Source of the DNA: Jaminaea rosea
Taxonomy: Eukaryota > Basidiomycota > Exobasidiomycetes > Microstromatales
DNA length: 64,000 bases
Assembly (NCBI RefSeq): GCF_003144245.1
Contig: NW_020289989.1
Location: 372,001 to 436,000, forward strand
Direction of reading: 5' to 3'
Below are positions 1 to 11,779 of the stretch, one piece after another. Numbering within the stretch: the first letter of the stretch is position 1; each line of letters opens with the position of its first letter. The position numbers and the translations under genes were made by a program. Below the pieces are notes generated by a model, which worked only from the letters and a program-made list of their open reading frames with translations, was not told the DNA's origin and ran no database searches.

Positions 1-3000
1 GTGGGGTCGCGTGGGAAGCGAGTGCGCGCTGTGGGGATGATGCGCTGCTGCTGCTGTTGAGAGCCTTCGCTGTCCGACGTCGAGGGATCGTGCTGGCCGA
101 GGCGAGAGCGGCGATGGTGATGAATGTTGTCGGACAAAGAACGGGCCGCCGCGGGGCGAGGGGCAAGGTGCGAGGCAGTGGAGCCATTCGTAGCCTTCTT
201 GACAGCTGGCGATGGCACACCAGCCGTTGCTGCCGAGACAGGGGGCGCAGAGACGGTCGACACGGGCGCCGCATTGGTCTTGACTCGCCTCAGTGGCGCT
301 CGAGAGAGTAGTACTGACGGTCGTGGCTTCGGTTGCTCGATCTCTGCCTCCTCTGCGTGCTCCTTGGGAAGCGTGCTGAATTGCGAGGTTGCAACGAGGC
401 TTGGAGACCCGCCTGCTCCACCCATCATGTTGAGTGTAGGGCTGTCGCAGGCGCCGCCGAGAAGAGGCGACTCGCCTTCCGTGCCGATGGTGCTGGTGGT
501 GCTCAGGGTCCTGCCCATAGGCTCAGCGGCCAGCATCGAGGGCTTAGCAGAGGCGGTGGGACGTAGGACTGATGGAGGAGGCTGAGGTGGACGGGGCTTT
601 GACGACGTAGTTGCCGCACCCGCTCGAGCGCCACCACCGCCGCCGCCCATGAGGTGATGAGCGAGGCTGCCGGGCGCACCCACTCCTGCTCCAACGGGCT
701 TCTTGACTGGCGTGTCAGGCATCGTGGACGTGGGACCTCCCAAGCTTGCTCGCCGTGCCGTAGCTGCTACGACGTCGCGTAATCCCATCGCTGCGGCCAT
801 TGTGCCCGCAGGAAGAGAAGAGGTGGAAGTGTCCCCGACGCTGGTGTCGCCCGTCGAGACGTTCGCAGCGCCGGCGGTGACATTGCCCGCTCCCATGGAC
901 ACATTGCCAAAGCTTGAGTCAGCACCAAAATTGGGCCTGGGGGGCACAGGTACTACGTCTCCCTCAGTTGGCGGTCCCCTCGCGCGCTTCGAGACCAGTC
1001 CCGTAGACATGAAAGCCGCCTGCAGGGGCTTGATGTGTTTGAAGTTCTGTGGTGTGAGGTAGGCTGGCGTCTCGACCCCTGCAGCCAGTCCCTCAGGCAC
1101 GCTCGTGGTACGCTGTTGATGCTGATACTGCAGCTGCTGTTCAGCGAGCTGCTCACGGACGTCGGGTGATGAAGCGCCACTGTCCGTGCCTCCAGGCGTC
1201 ATCGAGAAGCGCGTCTCGTTTGCGAGTGACGACTTTGTGATCGGTCCAAAGGGATTAGCCCCGCGCCTCACTTGCTTGGCAGGGGTGCTACTGCTGCCCA
1301 CCACGTTGCCGTTCAAGCTGTCCACTGACGTCGACTTGCGGTGCTGCGGTGCAAACGGCGAACGCGCTGGGTCGGGTAGGACGCCCTTTTCTGGCGTGTC
1401 ATCGAAGCCGAGTCGGTGAGAGAGGAGAAGCTCGCCCTTGCGGAAGGGAGTGGATGAGTCCTCCGACTGCGGAGCGAAGAAGCCCAAGCCAATGCCAGAG
1501 TCGTCGAACGAAGCATCTTCTGCGCCACCAAAACGTCCGCCGGCCTTGGTGTGGCGGGCGGCTGAGCCTGAGCGCTTACGGGCGTCATTGATGAATGGGC
1601 TAGGCGAGGTGCTAAAGCTGGACGAGGAGAGCTGATCTTCAACTGATGAGACGGCGCGTGTTCGTGCGCCGCGATCGCTGATGGTGACGCGACGTTTGGC
1701 CTTGTAGGGCGACGAAGAGGAAGAGGATGTCGACTTGGACGTCTTCATGGGTACGCTGCCGAGGATAGGCTGGGGAAAGCTGACGGTGGATGAGGTAGAA
1801 GGTGGTACAGCGTGACGCATCTTTGCGGGTGCGCCAGTAAGGGTGGGTGAGGTGTTGGGGCGTGGGAAGGAGTGTAGAGAAGGTGGAGCGGAATCTGGTG
1901 CATCTTCTTCGTCAGCTCCTTCTCCATCGTCGAGTGCTTGACGACGTCCGCTGGTAGCGCTGGCTGAAGATCGCCTGCCGAGGATAGGTCCGGGTTGGAG
2001 GAGCGGTTCGGGTGGAGCGGCCGCATCCATGACGCTGCTCAGTGATGCGCTGGGAGGCGAAGGGCTGGGCGGTGCCCCCATCTCATCGTCTGACTGGTCG
2101 TCGAGGTCCATGCGCGTGCGGAGGGTGAGCTGCGTGTCCGAAGGCTCTTTGCGCGTGAGGAGAAAGGTGGGAGGTGCCTTGCCTCGGCGTTGAGCTACAG
2201 CTGTGCCCACGGATGAGTCTGAGGCGTCCGAAGTCTTGGAGCGAGCATGTCGAGCAGGCCAAGCCTCGCCGCGTCTCAGCCGCCCCTGCTTTGCAGCATA
2301 AACACTAGGCGATGCCTGACCCCACTTCCTCTCATCCCCGCTACTACTGCTTCCCTCGTCTGCGTCGTTGAGTCGACCAAACTTGCGCACATCTCCTGCT
2401 CGAGCTGACTCCAGCCGAGTTGTCCTCCTCATACCGCCGGTAGGCACCTCGAATGCGCTTGCAAACGAAGACGTGGTGCGCGGCAGACGAGCTGCGGGTG
2501 CCGCCGGGTTGCGTAGGTCCGTTGCTGGATGGGAAAGAGCCGCTGTTCCGCCAAAGGGCGACTCGGTATGGGTCTGCGATCCAAAGCTGGCGGGAGGTGT
2601 CATGCTGACCTGGGCGAAATGATCCTCTAGAGCGCGATGAGCAAAGGAGGGCGGAGGTTTACCCCCCGATGGCAGGCGGTTGAGAGGTGGGCGACGAGGT
2701 TGAGCAATAACGCGCTTCGTCTCTCCCGCGTTCGCAAATGGGTTGACATCGCCCAGCTCTGAGTTAGGGCTGTGATGGCGCGCAGGAGGCGGTCGTTGCT
2801 CTGCCTCATCCGCCTCGTCTGCGCTGCTGTTTTCGGTCTGGCAGCGGCGACGACGAGTCCATGCTGCTTTCGAGGTGGATGCAGCGGGGGGCCTAGCCCA
2901 GGACGGCGAAGCGGATGCCATCTGCGACGATGAACGCGAGGCCTGCCCGGCCGGGGAGTAGGTGGCGAATCTTGATGCGCGTGGTGACTGCGCGGGCGAC

Positions 3001-3062
3001 GTATGGCGTGTATGCGGGTAGAGGTGTGTGGTGGGCGAGGGAGATGCTAGAGGGACCGACAT
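1..3062 (-). CDS. Partial large disordered protein, probable N-terminal regulatory region of a Wee1-type protein kinase
   Basis: A single open frame runs from an ATG at 3062 to the left edge (1020 codons without a stop); an in-frame stop lies just upstream at 3120-3122, and a second in-frame ATG is at 2921. The 3' part is outside the window. The protein is Ser/Pro/Arg-rich and disordered, with blocks that look conserved: RRGANPFGPITKSSLANETR, LTPQNFKHIKPLQAAFMSTG and MPDTPVKK. Short blocks of this kind, ending in a (T)MPDTP motif ahead of the catalytic domain, are what I associate with fungal Wee1/Swe1 kinases, which phosphorylate the inhibitory tyrosine of Cdc2/Cdk1. No kinase motif is visible here because the frame leaves the window first. 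The disordered N-terminus is seen directly; the Wee1 assignment is inference. It could be another large regulatory protein. Confidence 0.5.
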   Translation of the reverse strand, partial: MSVPLASPSPTTHLYPHTRHTSPAQSPRASRFATYSPAGQASRSSSQMASASPSWARPPAASTSKAAWTRRRRCQTENSSADEADEAEQRPPPARHHSPNSELGDVNPFANAGETKRVIAQPRRPPLNRLPSGGKPPPSFAHRALEDHFAQVSMTPPASFGSQTHTESPFGGTAALSHPATDLRNPAAPAARLPRTTSSFASAFEVPTGGMRRTTRLESARAGDVRKFGRLNDADEGSSSSGDERKWGQASPSVYAAKQGRLRRGEAWPARHARSKTSDASDSSVGTAVAQRRGKAPPTFLLTRKEPSDTQLTLRTRMDLDDQSDDEMGAPPSPSPPSASLSSVMDAAAPPEPLLQPGPILGRRSSASATSGRRQALDDGEGADEEDAPDSAPPSLHSFPRPNTSPTLTGAPAKMRHAVPPSTSSTVSFPQPILGSVPMKTSKSTSSSSSSPYKAKRRVTISDRGARTRAVSSVEDQLSSSSFSTSPSPFINDARKRSGSAARHTKAGGRFGGAEDASFDDSGIGLGFFAPQSEDSSTPFRKGELLLSHRLGFDDTPEKGVLPDPARSPFAPQHRKSTSVDSLNGNVVGSSSTPAKQVRRGANPFGPITKSSLANETRFSMTPGGTDSGASSPDVREQLAEQQLQYQHQQRTTSVPEGLAAGVETPAYLTPQNFKHIKPLQAAFMSTGLVSKRARGPPTEGDVVPVPPRPNFGADSSFGNVSMGAGNVTAGAANVSTGDTSVGDTSTSSLPAGTMAAAMGLRDVVAATARRASLGGPTSTMPDTPVKKPVGAGVGAPGSLAHHLMGGGGGGARAGAATTSSKPRPPQPPPSVLRPTASAKPSMLAAEPMGRTLSTTSTIGTEGESPLLGGACDSPTLNMMGGAGGSPSLVATSQFSTLPKEHAEEAEIEQPKPRPSVLLSRAPLRRVKTNAAPVSTVSAPPVSAATAGVPSPAVKKATNGSTASHLAPRPAAARSLSDNIHHHRRSRLGQHDPSTSDSEGSQQQQQRIIPTARTRFPRDP

Positions 3063-4489
3063 ACGGTTGGGAGTGCGGCGAGGAGCGCGGCGTGGCGTGG
3101 CGTGGAGCGCGGCGAGTGGTCAGCCAGTCCAGCAGAGGTATTCGTTGCGTTGCGTTGCGTTGCGTTGCGTGACGAAGAGCGAGGTGGCGGCAAACGGGTG
3201 TTGATGATGAAGTAGTGGATTAAGAGCTAAGGTGCGTTGGCGGACCTCGTGGACGTTGTCGTCGACGGATCGACTCGAGTCCGTCCAAGTCCCAGGGCGG
3301 CTCGCGGCGGCAGCAACCAACCAAGCAACCCGTCTCGAGACGCGTCCCACCACCCCCGCGGCAGTCCGCGACTTGCTTTTGGGTCGACGGGGCGCGGAAG
3401 GCAGGCAGGCGGGGCGGCCAGGCCAGAGGAAGCAACAACGGCGAGGACGAGGAGGACGACTACGAAGACTTCGATGACGACTTTCCTCGAGAGGCAAGTC
3501 GTACAGCGACGGCGATGACGGGCGCCGATGGCTCCCACGATACGATGATGCGTGGTGATCACGCGCGAACGGGAACCATAGACGCTTAGTGGATGCTTCT
3601 GTTTCTGTCAAGACGTGGTTGAGTGATCGCTACGCATCAAGAGGCCCAGCTTTTTCCCTCGATCAATCGGAGCTCCCTAACCCTCGCCAGGATGATCATT
3701 GCCGCGACAGTACAGGGCTAGCGTCGATTGGTGAGCAGCGACACATGAACAAGACTCGTGGCCGGAATACTGGTTCTCCGTCGTCATCGCTACCAACTCG
3801 ATGAGTAGACTGTCTTTTCGCCCTCCAACACCGCTTCACGCGTGCCGGGCGGGGTGATCACGTGACGCGCTGGTCATCGCCTTACCTCGGCGTCGACGAA
3901 AGGGGCCTCTTACTATGCTCCTCGCGAAGCGTATGACTGAGCACTACCACCACCTCTATCACCACAGCCGAACAAATGCATCGAGGTATCGACCTCCGAC
4001 TCTTGTTTGGTACAGGAGGCGCTCATGGGATGCGAGCGGGACAAGAGTGAATTCAACGTGACGGAACGGAACGGGACTGGTTCCGTGTCTCAGATTTTCG
4101 TGCTAATTTTCTTCTCCGCCCGGCCTCGTGCAGCCCGCTTGCCCTCTGAGACCTTGGCGCGGAATTTGCGCGCGATTTGCACCCTCAGCGCCACGGTGCA
4201 CGGACGCCTGCCTTTCTTCGCCGGTCATTCGCCGACGGCCTTCTCGTCGGCGCTCGCTCGATGCAGTACGGCGAGACGGGGACGAGGCAAGCTGAAATTT
4301 GGAGAGCAGATAGAGACGATGTCGCTGCTTATGTCTAACGCATCAGATCAGAGGTTTTCTTATGAATGTCGCGCGGCATATCGAGACGGGCGAGACGCCT
4401 ACGAACCTTCCTTGTAGGGACCGTTCTCTACGACCTGGACACCTCAGAGGAAGCCACTGATAGCCCGGAGGGGCCACAGCGCAAAAGAG
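3063..4489. other. Gene-poor interval upstream of the Wee1-like gene
   Basis: No convincing coding frame. Near the Wee1-like start lies a tandem pentamer (GCGTT units, about 3143-3172), in the expected promoter or 5' leader. Further out, short open frames exist on both strands but have no codon structure, domain or signal peptide that I can defend. Confidence 0.5.
3143..3172. repeat. Tandem pentanucleotide repeat (GCGTT)n
   Basis: About five consecutive GCGTT/TTGCG units are visible roughly 80-110 bp upstream of the ATG of the Wee1-like gene on the minus strand. It is a short microsatellite in the promoter or 5' UTR. Confidence 0.8.
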
Positions 4490-4659
4490 TGTCAGCTGTG
4501 AGATTTGAACTCACGCGGATTGCTCCACGGGAAGGCTCCGTTACCAAGTCCAGATCATGGTAAGAGTGGTACCATACGAGTACTACACCATGAAATTGAC
4601 TGCGGAGAAGCTTTTACTAAGCTTGAGACCCGCGCCTTAGACCACTCGGCCAAACTGAC
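4490..4659 (-). tRNA. tRNA-Leu(CAA) with an intron of about 88 nt
   Basis: On the minus strand the 5' half (4659 to about 4622) has acceptor GTCAGTT, a Leu-type D arm with GGCCGAGTGGTCTAAGGC and an anticodon loop CTCAAG with anticodon CAA. The 3' half (about 4533-4490) has the rest of the anticodon stem, a type II variable arm (TGGAGCAATCC), a T arm GTGAG-TTCAAAT-CTCAC and acceptor strand AGCTGAC, which pairs with the 5' acceptor with one G-U. A run of T follows directly (Pol III terminator). An intron of about 88 nt starts one base 3' of the anticodon, the canonical position. The pair next to the loop would be a T-T mismatch, so the 3' intron edge may be off by a base or two. The long variable arm and the CAA anticodon make Leu firm. 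Confidence 0.85.
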
Positions 4660-6196
4660 GTTTCAAAAGTAACACATTCGCTGAACTCAGCGCTGCGGCT
4701 TGCTGCGGGCGTCGCGGAAATTGTACCATACAAGAAGGTGCAACGTGAACGGACGCGTCTTAGGCCTTCCGTCCCGTGTCTTGGGCCTGCAGGCTCGTTT
4801 GGACAAGCCACAGAGAGACAGCGCATCGCACTATTCTACCTGTTCCTCAAAATCATGAGCGATCGCTACCCATGATGTGAGCTTCGTCGTAGGCCACAGG
4901 GCGGAGGACTTGGAGCGTAGCACACTACTTTGCCGCTTCCTCAGCCCCATCAACGCCCTCACATGAAAGACTCAGCCTTCGGGAAGGTGCAGCACCCTGC
5001 TCATACCTCAATCGACACTCGTCTCATCCTCACCCGCGTACCATCCTCTTGCCTTCACTCTCACGCGTACTGGCTGGCTACCATCGACGAGAGTCGGCGG
5101 AGAGGATCTTCAGGCACCAGGTTCCACACGCTCCTGTTGCCTGCCTCCGCGACCAGCTGTTCCATCCAAAGCGGTGCCTAGGGGGCTGATTTCAGGGCGA
5201 TGGCTTCGCTACGGATCCCAAAGATGTACCTGCGCACGTCCCCGCCGAAGCTGAGCAGCCACCGGCCACGACTCATTCTTCCGATGCGGCTGGCGTGACT
5301 TCAGCAGCCGGCAAGGCCACTTTGACCATCATGCCATGCCTTGGCAGGGAGAACACAAAACGGGAGACCACCCTGGCCGCGCCGCCTCCGGCACGACTTC
5401 GCTCGACGATACGGTATAAGCGCTCACTCAGTGCACGGGTGACAATGCGGAGCGTAGGTGCCACAGCGGTAGCTCTTCGTCCCATCTCTCCCTTGGCATA
5501 TCCCTCAACGGAAGTCAAACCGTGTCAAGGCTAATCTCAGGCGAGGGCGTAGCAGTTTGGATCAGCAGGACCTGACGTCAGCTTCACAGCTCGTAGCTGA
5601 CTGCAGTGGGGTCTGCAGCCATGGGAGTCGAATCGTGAACCCAAGCCGGCTGAGCTGTCCAAGCCACAAGCTCGATCAGCATCGCGTCCCTGGGCCCGTA
5701 CCAACGACCGTGATGATAGCGCTCGGCCTGCGGCGCTCGTTCTGAGCAAGCGATGATTTCTGCAAGACGATAGTCAAGAAGAGCGCCAACGGCTGCTGCG
5801 CGATCCGGAGTCTTGCCGCCGGCAACCGTCTTTGCCATCCGGACTGGCCCGCCCGCCCTTGCGTCGCGAGATTGGTTTCGGTTTCATCACGCGACGGACC
5901 TCGTTCCTGTCCGCACAGACGACCGCCGCCGCCGCCGCCGCCGCCTCTGCACCGCCCACAGCCGTGCCTGGATTTGCCAGCGATGAGCGAGGGGTGGCCA
6001 CGTCAGCGTGCCACGTCAGCGCAAGCCGTCAAGCGCTCAGTCGAGCACAAGTTGGGACTGCGTTCTACGTTTTGCATCCACTCCTCCCATCCATCCTCAT
6101 CTCGCCACCAAAGCCACCGTCGCATCGCAATCGATCCACCGTAGCCAGGCAAGCCCAGCAGTGGCCCCTGTGCCTTGCACTTCCCTCGCATACAGT
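4660..6196. other. Interval with no supported gene
   Basis: Short open frames occur, the most protein-like being 5584-5838 on the minus strand (84 codons from an ATG, no recognisable domain). A (GCC)n run lies at about 5928-5945. I see no RNA gene here other than the neighbouring tRNA. Confidence 0.4.
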
Positions 6197-6364
6197 GTGC
6201 TGGTAGCAGCTGGACCGATGCTCTACTCCTTGTACCCATTCTCCTCCTGTCGCCCCACCCTGCTCCAGCAATGCTCAGTACTGTGTCACCGTGCTTGACT
6301 TGGTGGAGCGACAGCAGGGTTTCGAGTAAAAGGAGTAGAGCATCGGTCCGGCTGCTACCAACAC
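6197..6364. repeat. Fold-back inverted repeat, 35-bp arms
   Basis: The left arm 6197-6231 and right arm 6330-6364 are reverse complements over 35 bp with two mismatches, both transitions. Weaker complementarity continues inward (a CCTG-TCGC-CCACC block on the left against GGTGGAGCGACAGCAGG on the right), so the whole 168 bp can fold into a long imperfect hairpin. No transposase or target-site duplication is apparent. It may be a degenerate fold-back or MITE-like element. Confidence 0.75.
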
Positions 6365-8113
6365 CTTGATCAGAGCCGCTTCAGCAGCAGTCCAGTCAAC
6401 AGCAGCGGTACGCCCCGACTCAGCATCAGCGATACACCCCGACTCAGCAGCAGCGGCCACGGCAGCACAGGCACCTTCTCTAGTGTCTTCGTCCTCCAGC
6501 GCCATAGAGAGTCTGTCACTTCGACCTCTACTCGAGCTGCGCACCAAAGTGGCAGAGACAAGAAAGTCAAGGAGCGCACCAGCCATCAGGTCGCCCCTCC
6601 CCACTTCGAGAAACCACCTCTTGCAAACCTTCCTCGCAAACCACGGCAGGCTCGACCGCTTCAGGCTCAGGTTGTGCCAGACTCCATTGAATACGGCGAG
6701 CAACTTCGCACCGGCGTGGGATCGCTACCGGACTTCATCGATTCCTCTACCTCACTACGGTTTCGCTTCTCGCGAGTCACCAAGGCTGCCACTCGGCCGG
6801 CACTCGTCAAGAAGGGCTGTCCCATGTCAAGCGCCAAAGTCTACGTCTGCTGTGGTGCCCACCAGCAATGAACTTGTTGCTCGCAAGCCATCCGTGCTCG
6901 ATGCACCTACCGGCAACGGTCAAATTACCTCCCTTGGCCTCCCAATGAACCCATTACGTCCTCTATCATCTAAGGGGTGCGCAAAGTCTTCAAACGCCTT
7001 CGACCCCATGCTCACCTTACTGGCTGGCGTCGCGCGGCATCAAAGGCAGCTCACTCAGCAGCTCCACTCCATGACGACCAGTCAGGGATGCGGTCTTTCA
7101 AGGTGACTTGCTCCCGCACCGCGAGCCAATCGTACCCGCTGCCTCGTCCCGCTCTACCTTCACCCACCCCAACGGCACCTCGGCCTGCACCATCCTCGTC
7201 CATCGCATTTATTGCTACTCGTGGCAGCAGCTCTGAGGCCGCACAGAATGTCAAGCAGAGGGGAGCACGCCTACGGTCCTCCAACGCCATCCTCCACTGG
7301 ATCAACTGCAGAAAAGCGCCGTCCAGGCCAGCCCTTGCAACCTCCTTCTCCACCACCGTCGACGACTTCATCTCGAGTGGCTCCCCTCCCCACTCGCCTT
7401 CCGCGGCTTGATCATCACCAAGTCTCGGTGTCCTCGCGCATCTGAGCGGCTACCATCGCTGGCCAGTCCTCCGTTGAGGGACGCTCACACTTCTCTTGGT
7501 TCGCTACCGTGACAAGTCGGCCGGTGTCAGAGAGGACTATGCTTCGTCGCCTACATCCTCGAATGCGCCCTTCAAGTACCGCGACAAGTAGCCATCTCCA
7601 ACTCGTGCCGGCAACCAGCGCACAGCAGCTCCACAACTTGCACCTCGACCTCCGTCGTGCTCGCCATGTGGTGGCAGCACCACTGCGCCATGGCGTTGGT
7701 GTCGCCAGGCGCTCCCCAGCGGACGCCAACCCAATCGCTCCTTCCGGCAGGCGAGCGGCGCGGATGCACCTCGCGGACTGGGCTGGGTTGCGAGTAGTCT
7801 ATCTCATCTTGCTTTCCTTACCATCACTACCAATACCTCTCCTCGTCGCTATCATGCCGAGCAAGACTCTAGTCGTCATCAGCAAGACTAAGAGGGATCC
7901 AGAGGCAACGCAGAAGGTCAGAGACGCTGCGCATGTACGCTGGCTGTCCGCTCTCAAGCGGTGGGCGTCTGACGGAAGGGCGAAAAGTGAGCGTGGGCGA
8001 GCTTGACACCACTCCAATCTTTCAGTCCCCCTACCAATTTCTGCTTCGTCTGACGATGAAGCCTTATCACACAACAATAAAATCAACAAGCAACATACAA
8101 CACTCTGCCAGTA
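6365..8113. other. Interval with open but unsupported frames
   Basis: Several frames stay open for 100-250 codons (for example 6366-7106 on the plus strand, which lacks an ATG at its start). They are biased to Ser, Pro, Arg and Ala, and the open frame changes along the stretch. This could be the decayed flank of the repeat-rich gene that follows, or GC-rich non-coding DNA. I cannot assign a product. Confidence 0.35.
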
Positions 8114-8404
8114 ATGGCATCACACCCGTCTCGCCGTGCCCTAGGCGCGCGGGACAACCACCCCTCCCCCTCCCATCATCATGATCAACATCATCTCGAC
8201 GACGACGCCGTCGTCCCGGGTAGCCGCTTAGACGGTCTCACCCGTGAATCCGCTTTCGTCCTCGGCAGCAGCGACGACGACGACGAAGGCAAGGAGCAGC
8301 AATCAACGCCCGCTCAGGGTAGGACTGCTGCTCATTCCGCGCCCCGATCAGGGTCGAGCTGGAGGCTCCGCGCTCCCCGATCAGGGTCAAGCCGGTGCTG
8401 GCTC

Positions 8405-8950
8405 GGTGCCTCGCTCTCTAGGCCGAGCTAACCAGCGTGCGCAGCCCCCACCAGATACAGCTGCAGCTCACTTCCCGCTCCCCGCGTATACACCCTCTCT
8501 GCCTCGTTCCTTGGGTAGAGCGAATCAGCGTGCGCAGCCCCCCCCCCCACAGGGTACCGCTGCCGCTTCCTTCCCGCTCCCCGCGCAGGGTCACTCATAC
8601 ACTCCCTCGGTGCCCCGCTCGCTAGGTAGAGCCAACCAGCGTGCTCACATCCCCTCGGGTCAAGCACCTGGATCTGCGTCGCTCCCCGCTCAGGGTCGAG
8701 CACCTGGATCTGCGTCGCTCCCCGCTCAGGGTCGAGCGACTGGTCTACCGCCGCTCCCCTCGGGTCGAGCGAGTGGTGCTACGTCGCTCCCTACGGGTCA
8801 AGCACCTCGCCAAGCGTCCCTCCCCTCGGGTCGAGCTGATGGTCCTGCGTCGCTCCTCGCCAAGGGTCGAGCAGCTGGCCAAGCATCGCTCCCCGCCAGG
8901 CGTCGAGCAACCGGTGCTGCGTCGCTCTCCTCAGACGAAGCATCGGGTCT
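8405..8950 (+). repeat. Protein-coding tandem repeats (about 30-aa and 12-aa units)
   Basis: Two nested repeat families lie in one frame. First come three copies of a ~30-residue unit starting PRSLGRANQRA(Q/H) and rich in Pro/Ala (about 8405-8660). Then come about eight copies of an 11-12-residue unit of the type GRAPGSASLPAQ (36 bp; about 8656-8935), two of them almost identical in DNA and therefore young. Degenerate related units extend upstream to about 8345. Confidence 0.85.
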
Positions 8951-11779
8951 GGCCACGCTGCCCACCGCTGGCTTCGCTGGCCTCTTCGTACCTACCCCTT
9001 TCGACGATGGGAGGACGGAGATTAAAGGCAGCGATGGCAAAGATGCGCTGAGCTTCACGGCCGCCGCATCGACTGCGAGCACGTCAGCGCAGCTCGGCGG
9101 GGCTCACGCCAGGAAGCGCAGGGCTCAAAGATCCGCAGCCTCGCTCGCCGTCGTCGACGAAGACTTCGCGGCTGAGCTCGACGACGCCGAAGACGATGGT
9201 GAGGACGACTTCGTCCCGCCTACCTCCGGTTCGAAGCGCAAGCGAGGCCCAGCTGCGCCGAAGCCGGCAGCAGGAGCAGATGATGCGTCCTTGCCCGCTG
9301 ACTCGCCCAGCAACCAAGCGCACGCAGGCAGCGCTGTTGCTTCTTCTTCCAAGGCCCAACTCGAATCGGGTGAGGCGAAGAGCAAGGCCAAGGGCAAGAG
9401 CACGAGCAAGGCCGAAGACCTTCCCGACGAGGAGCGCACGGCCAGGCGTGAGCGTCACCGTGCCATCACGGAAGCGAGTGGTCGTGCAAACACCCGTCTC
9501 CAGGCCATCCCGCTCAATACTGGCTTCAGCTCGCTGGCGGAGCACAAGGGCCGTCCCCTGGAAGTCCTGCCGCGATGGGTGCGCCCCGTACCGGACTGCG
9601 TCCCCTACGGCGATGCTGTTGACCTCAGGAGCCAGCCTGGTCCTCTGCCCGCTGGCATCTCGCCGCCAACTGGCCCGCCCGCTCGTGAGTTCGCCACTCT
9701 CATCTGGCGCGCGCTTGAGTATGACGACAGACACAATTCGTACACGCCAGAGGAGATTCGCACGCACATCGCCAAGGCTGCGTGCCCTACGATCGGCGAA
9801 GGGTCAGTTGCCGGTACTCCCGAGCATTCCAGCGACGAGTACGACGGCGAAGGCGACGCCGATGGCGATGATGGCGCAAGCCCACGCAGGCGAATGACGC
9901 ACACGATCGTGCTGCCCCTGCGTACCTCGATCGAGTTTGACGGCCGCACTGAGTCTCACGACACAGTGACGATCGTCGTCGAGAAGACAGGCCGCCCCTG
10001 GTTCGTCGTCAAGTTGGCCAATGCTGGGCGCACGGACGAAGTCCGCCTCGGCTTTGGCCACCGCCCAAGCAACGCTCCTGGGCCTCTGCCTCGCCTTCGC
10101 AGCTTTCCTCGCGCTGTCAAGGTTGAATGGCACGCCAGCGTCAGTGCGCAGAAACGAGCAGAGCTGGCCAGCGACGTAGAGACTGAGCTCGATATCTGGC
10201 GAGGCCTGCTGGGCTCTTTCAATGCCGCAGCGGACGAGGAGGAACTCGATCTGCTGATAAACTACCTCCTGGACATCAAGGCGTCGTACACAAACGCAGT
10301 CAGCCGATGTCCAGCGAGCGTCTACAGAGGCGGCAGGGAGCTGACGCTCAAGGAGACCGAGGCGGACATGCGCGTCTGGGCTCGCCCATCGGCTGAGCAG
10401 AGGGGCGTTACCAAGAGCATCAGGACGGTGAACCGCAGCGAGTGTATCCCAGATGTAGAGAAGCTTAAATGCCTCTACAACCATCTCGCAGCCATTCCCA
10501 GCTGGTGGATGCGCATGTGCAGCCACGGCCTCCTTCTCATGGCCAAGCTCATTCTCGAGGAGCAGTATTGGCTCGTGGGTCATTGCCGAGACGGAGACAT
10601 TGACTCTTGCCTTGCCTCGATCAGCGAGCGCATCGGCGACGGCGACATCGGAGCCTGGGATGTTCTTCGATTCTTGCACATAGGCAAGAAGACCTCGGGC
10701 CAGGTTCTGCCGCTCCTCACGACGGAGACCAGGAGCAAGGGGTGCCCTTTGCCTGGCCTCCTCAGCGGATGCTACAGAGGCTCGCATCTGCCCGCTCGTA
10801 CGGCCACGAACCCAAATCTCGCCTTTGCCACTCACGAGGATGGTCGCAAAGCGCCGATCGGTCTGTCCGTGCACCGCATGGGACTCGTCCACTGCTCCGA
10901 GTTCGTCAACAAGACGCAGACGTGGGACTTGATGCTCAATAGGATCAACGCGCACCACGAGCTCGCAAGGACGGTCCCGAGGCTCTCTCACAGGCATCTG
11001 GGACTACAAGCAGCCCGGCGTGCCCGGTAGCGCGGACCGGGTCGACCTCCTCACCGCTGCGCTCCCTGACAAGGGCTTCCGCATGACCGCGCTGCCAGAC
11101 GACCAGAACCGCTGGATGGCCGAAGTGATGCAGCACGGGTTTGACCACCCTACGCCGCCGCCTGCGCGCTCCATCGCCGAGCGTCGTGCCTTGGAGCAGG
11201 AGCTTGGTCTTGCCGTCGACTTCTTCGGAGACTTCGACGAGCTCATCGCGAGTAGGCTGCCATCCTTCTTCGACTTCCGCAGCCTCGTCAACCCCGTCGT
11301 TTCCCTCGCCCACCGTGTCGATTGCGCACTCAAGGCTGGAATGCCCTCGGTTGACCGCATCGCCTCGAGGAAGACGCAAAGCGGCAAAGTGGTCAAGACG
11401 AGCCACGACCCTCGCGATGGCAATTTGCAATGGCTCTCTGGCTGGGCCAACATCGCCAAGTCGTCTGACTGCAGCGTACACTTCGAGTCCGATACTCTTT
11501 TAATCTCACTCCAGCAGTACGTCGATCTCTGAGCCTTGAGCAGCAGCGATCAAGCAAGCTTCAAGAAGGGCAAGCAGAAACCCGTGGCCAAGTGCAAAGC
11601 CGCCAGCGATACAATGACCAATCGGCTCCTCGCCCGCAGACGCACCCAAGCAACTCTGCGAACTCATCTTCAGAGCAGCGTCTGACGCGTAGCATCACGA
11701 CGACGGTGATCGCAAGAGCAAGAGCGGCGACACGCCTCACCCCAAAGTTAGCAAGGGCAACGGCAAGGGCAACGGCAAA

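Noticed and set aside
3120-3611. 163-codon open frame on the minus strand upstream of the Wee1-like gene
   Set aside because: Arg/Ser/Pro-biased, overlaps the tandem pentamer, no domain; typical chance frame in GC-rich DNA.
5618-5645. AGTCGAATC resembling a T arm
   Set aside because: No paired stems or A box around it.
6366-7106. 246-codon plus-strand frame
   Set aside because: Starts at TTG, has no plausible ATG, and its composition looks like chance low complexity.
9804-10997. 397-codon minus-strand frame
   Set aside because: Antisense shadow of the protein-like block of the decayed gene on the plus strand.
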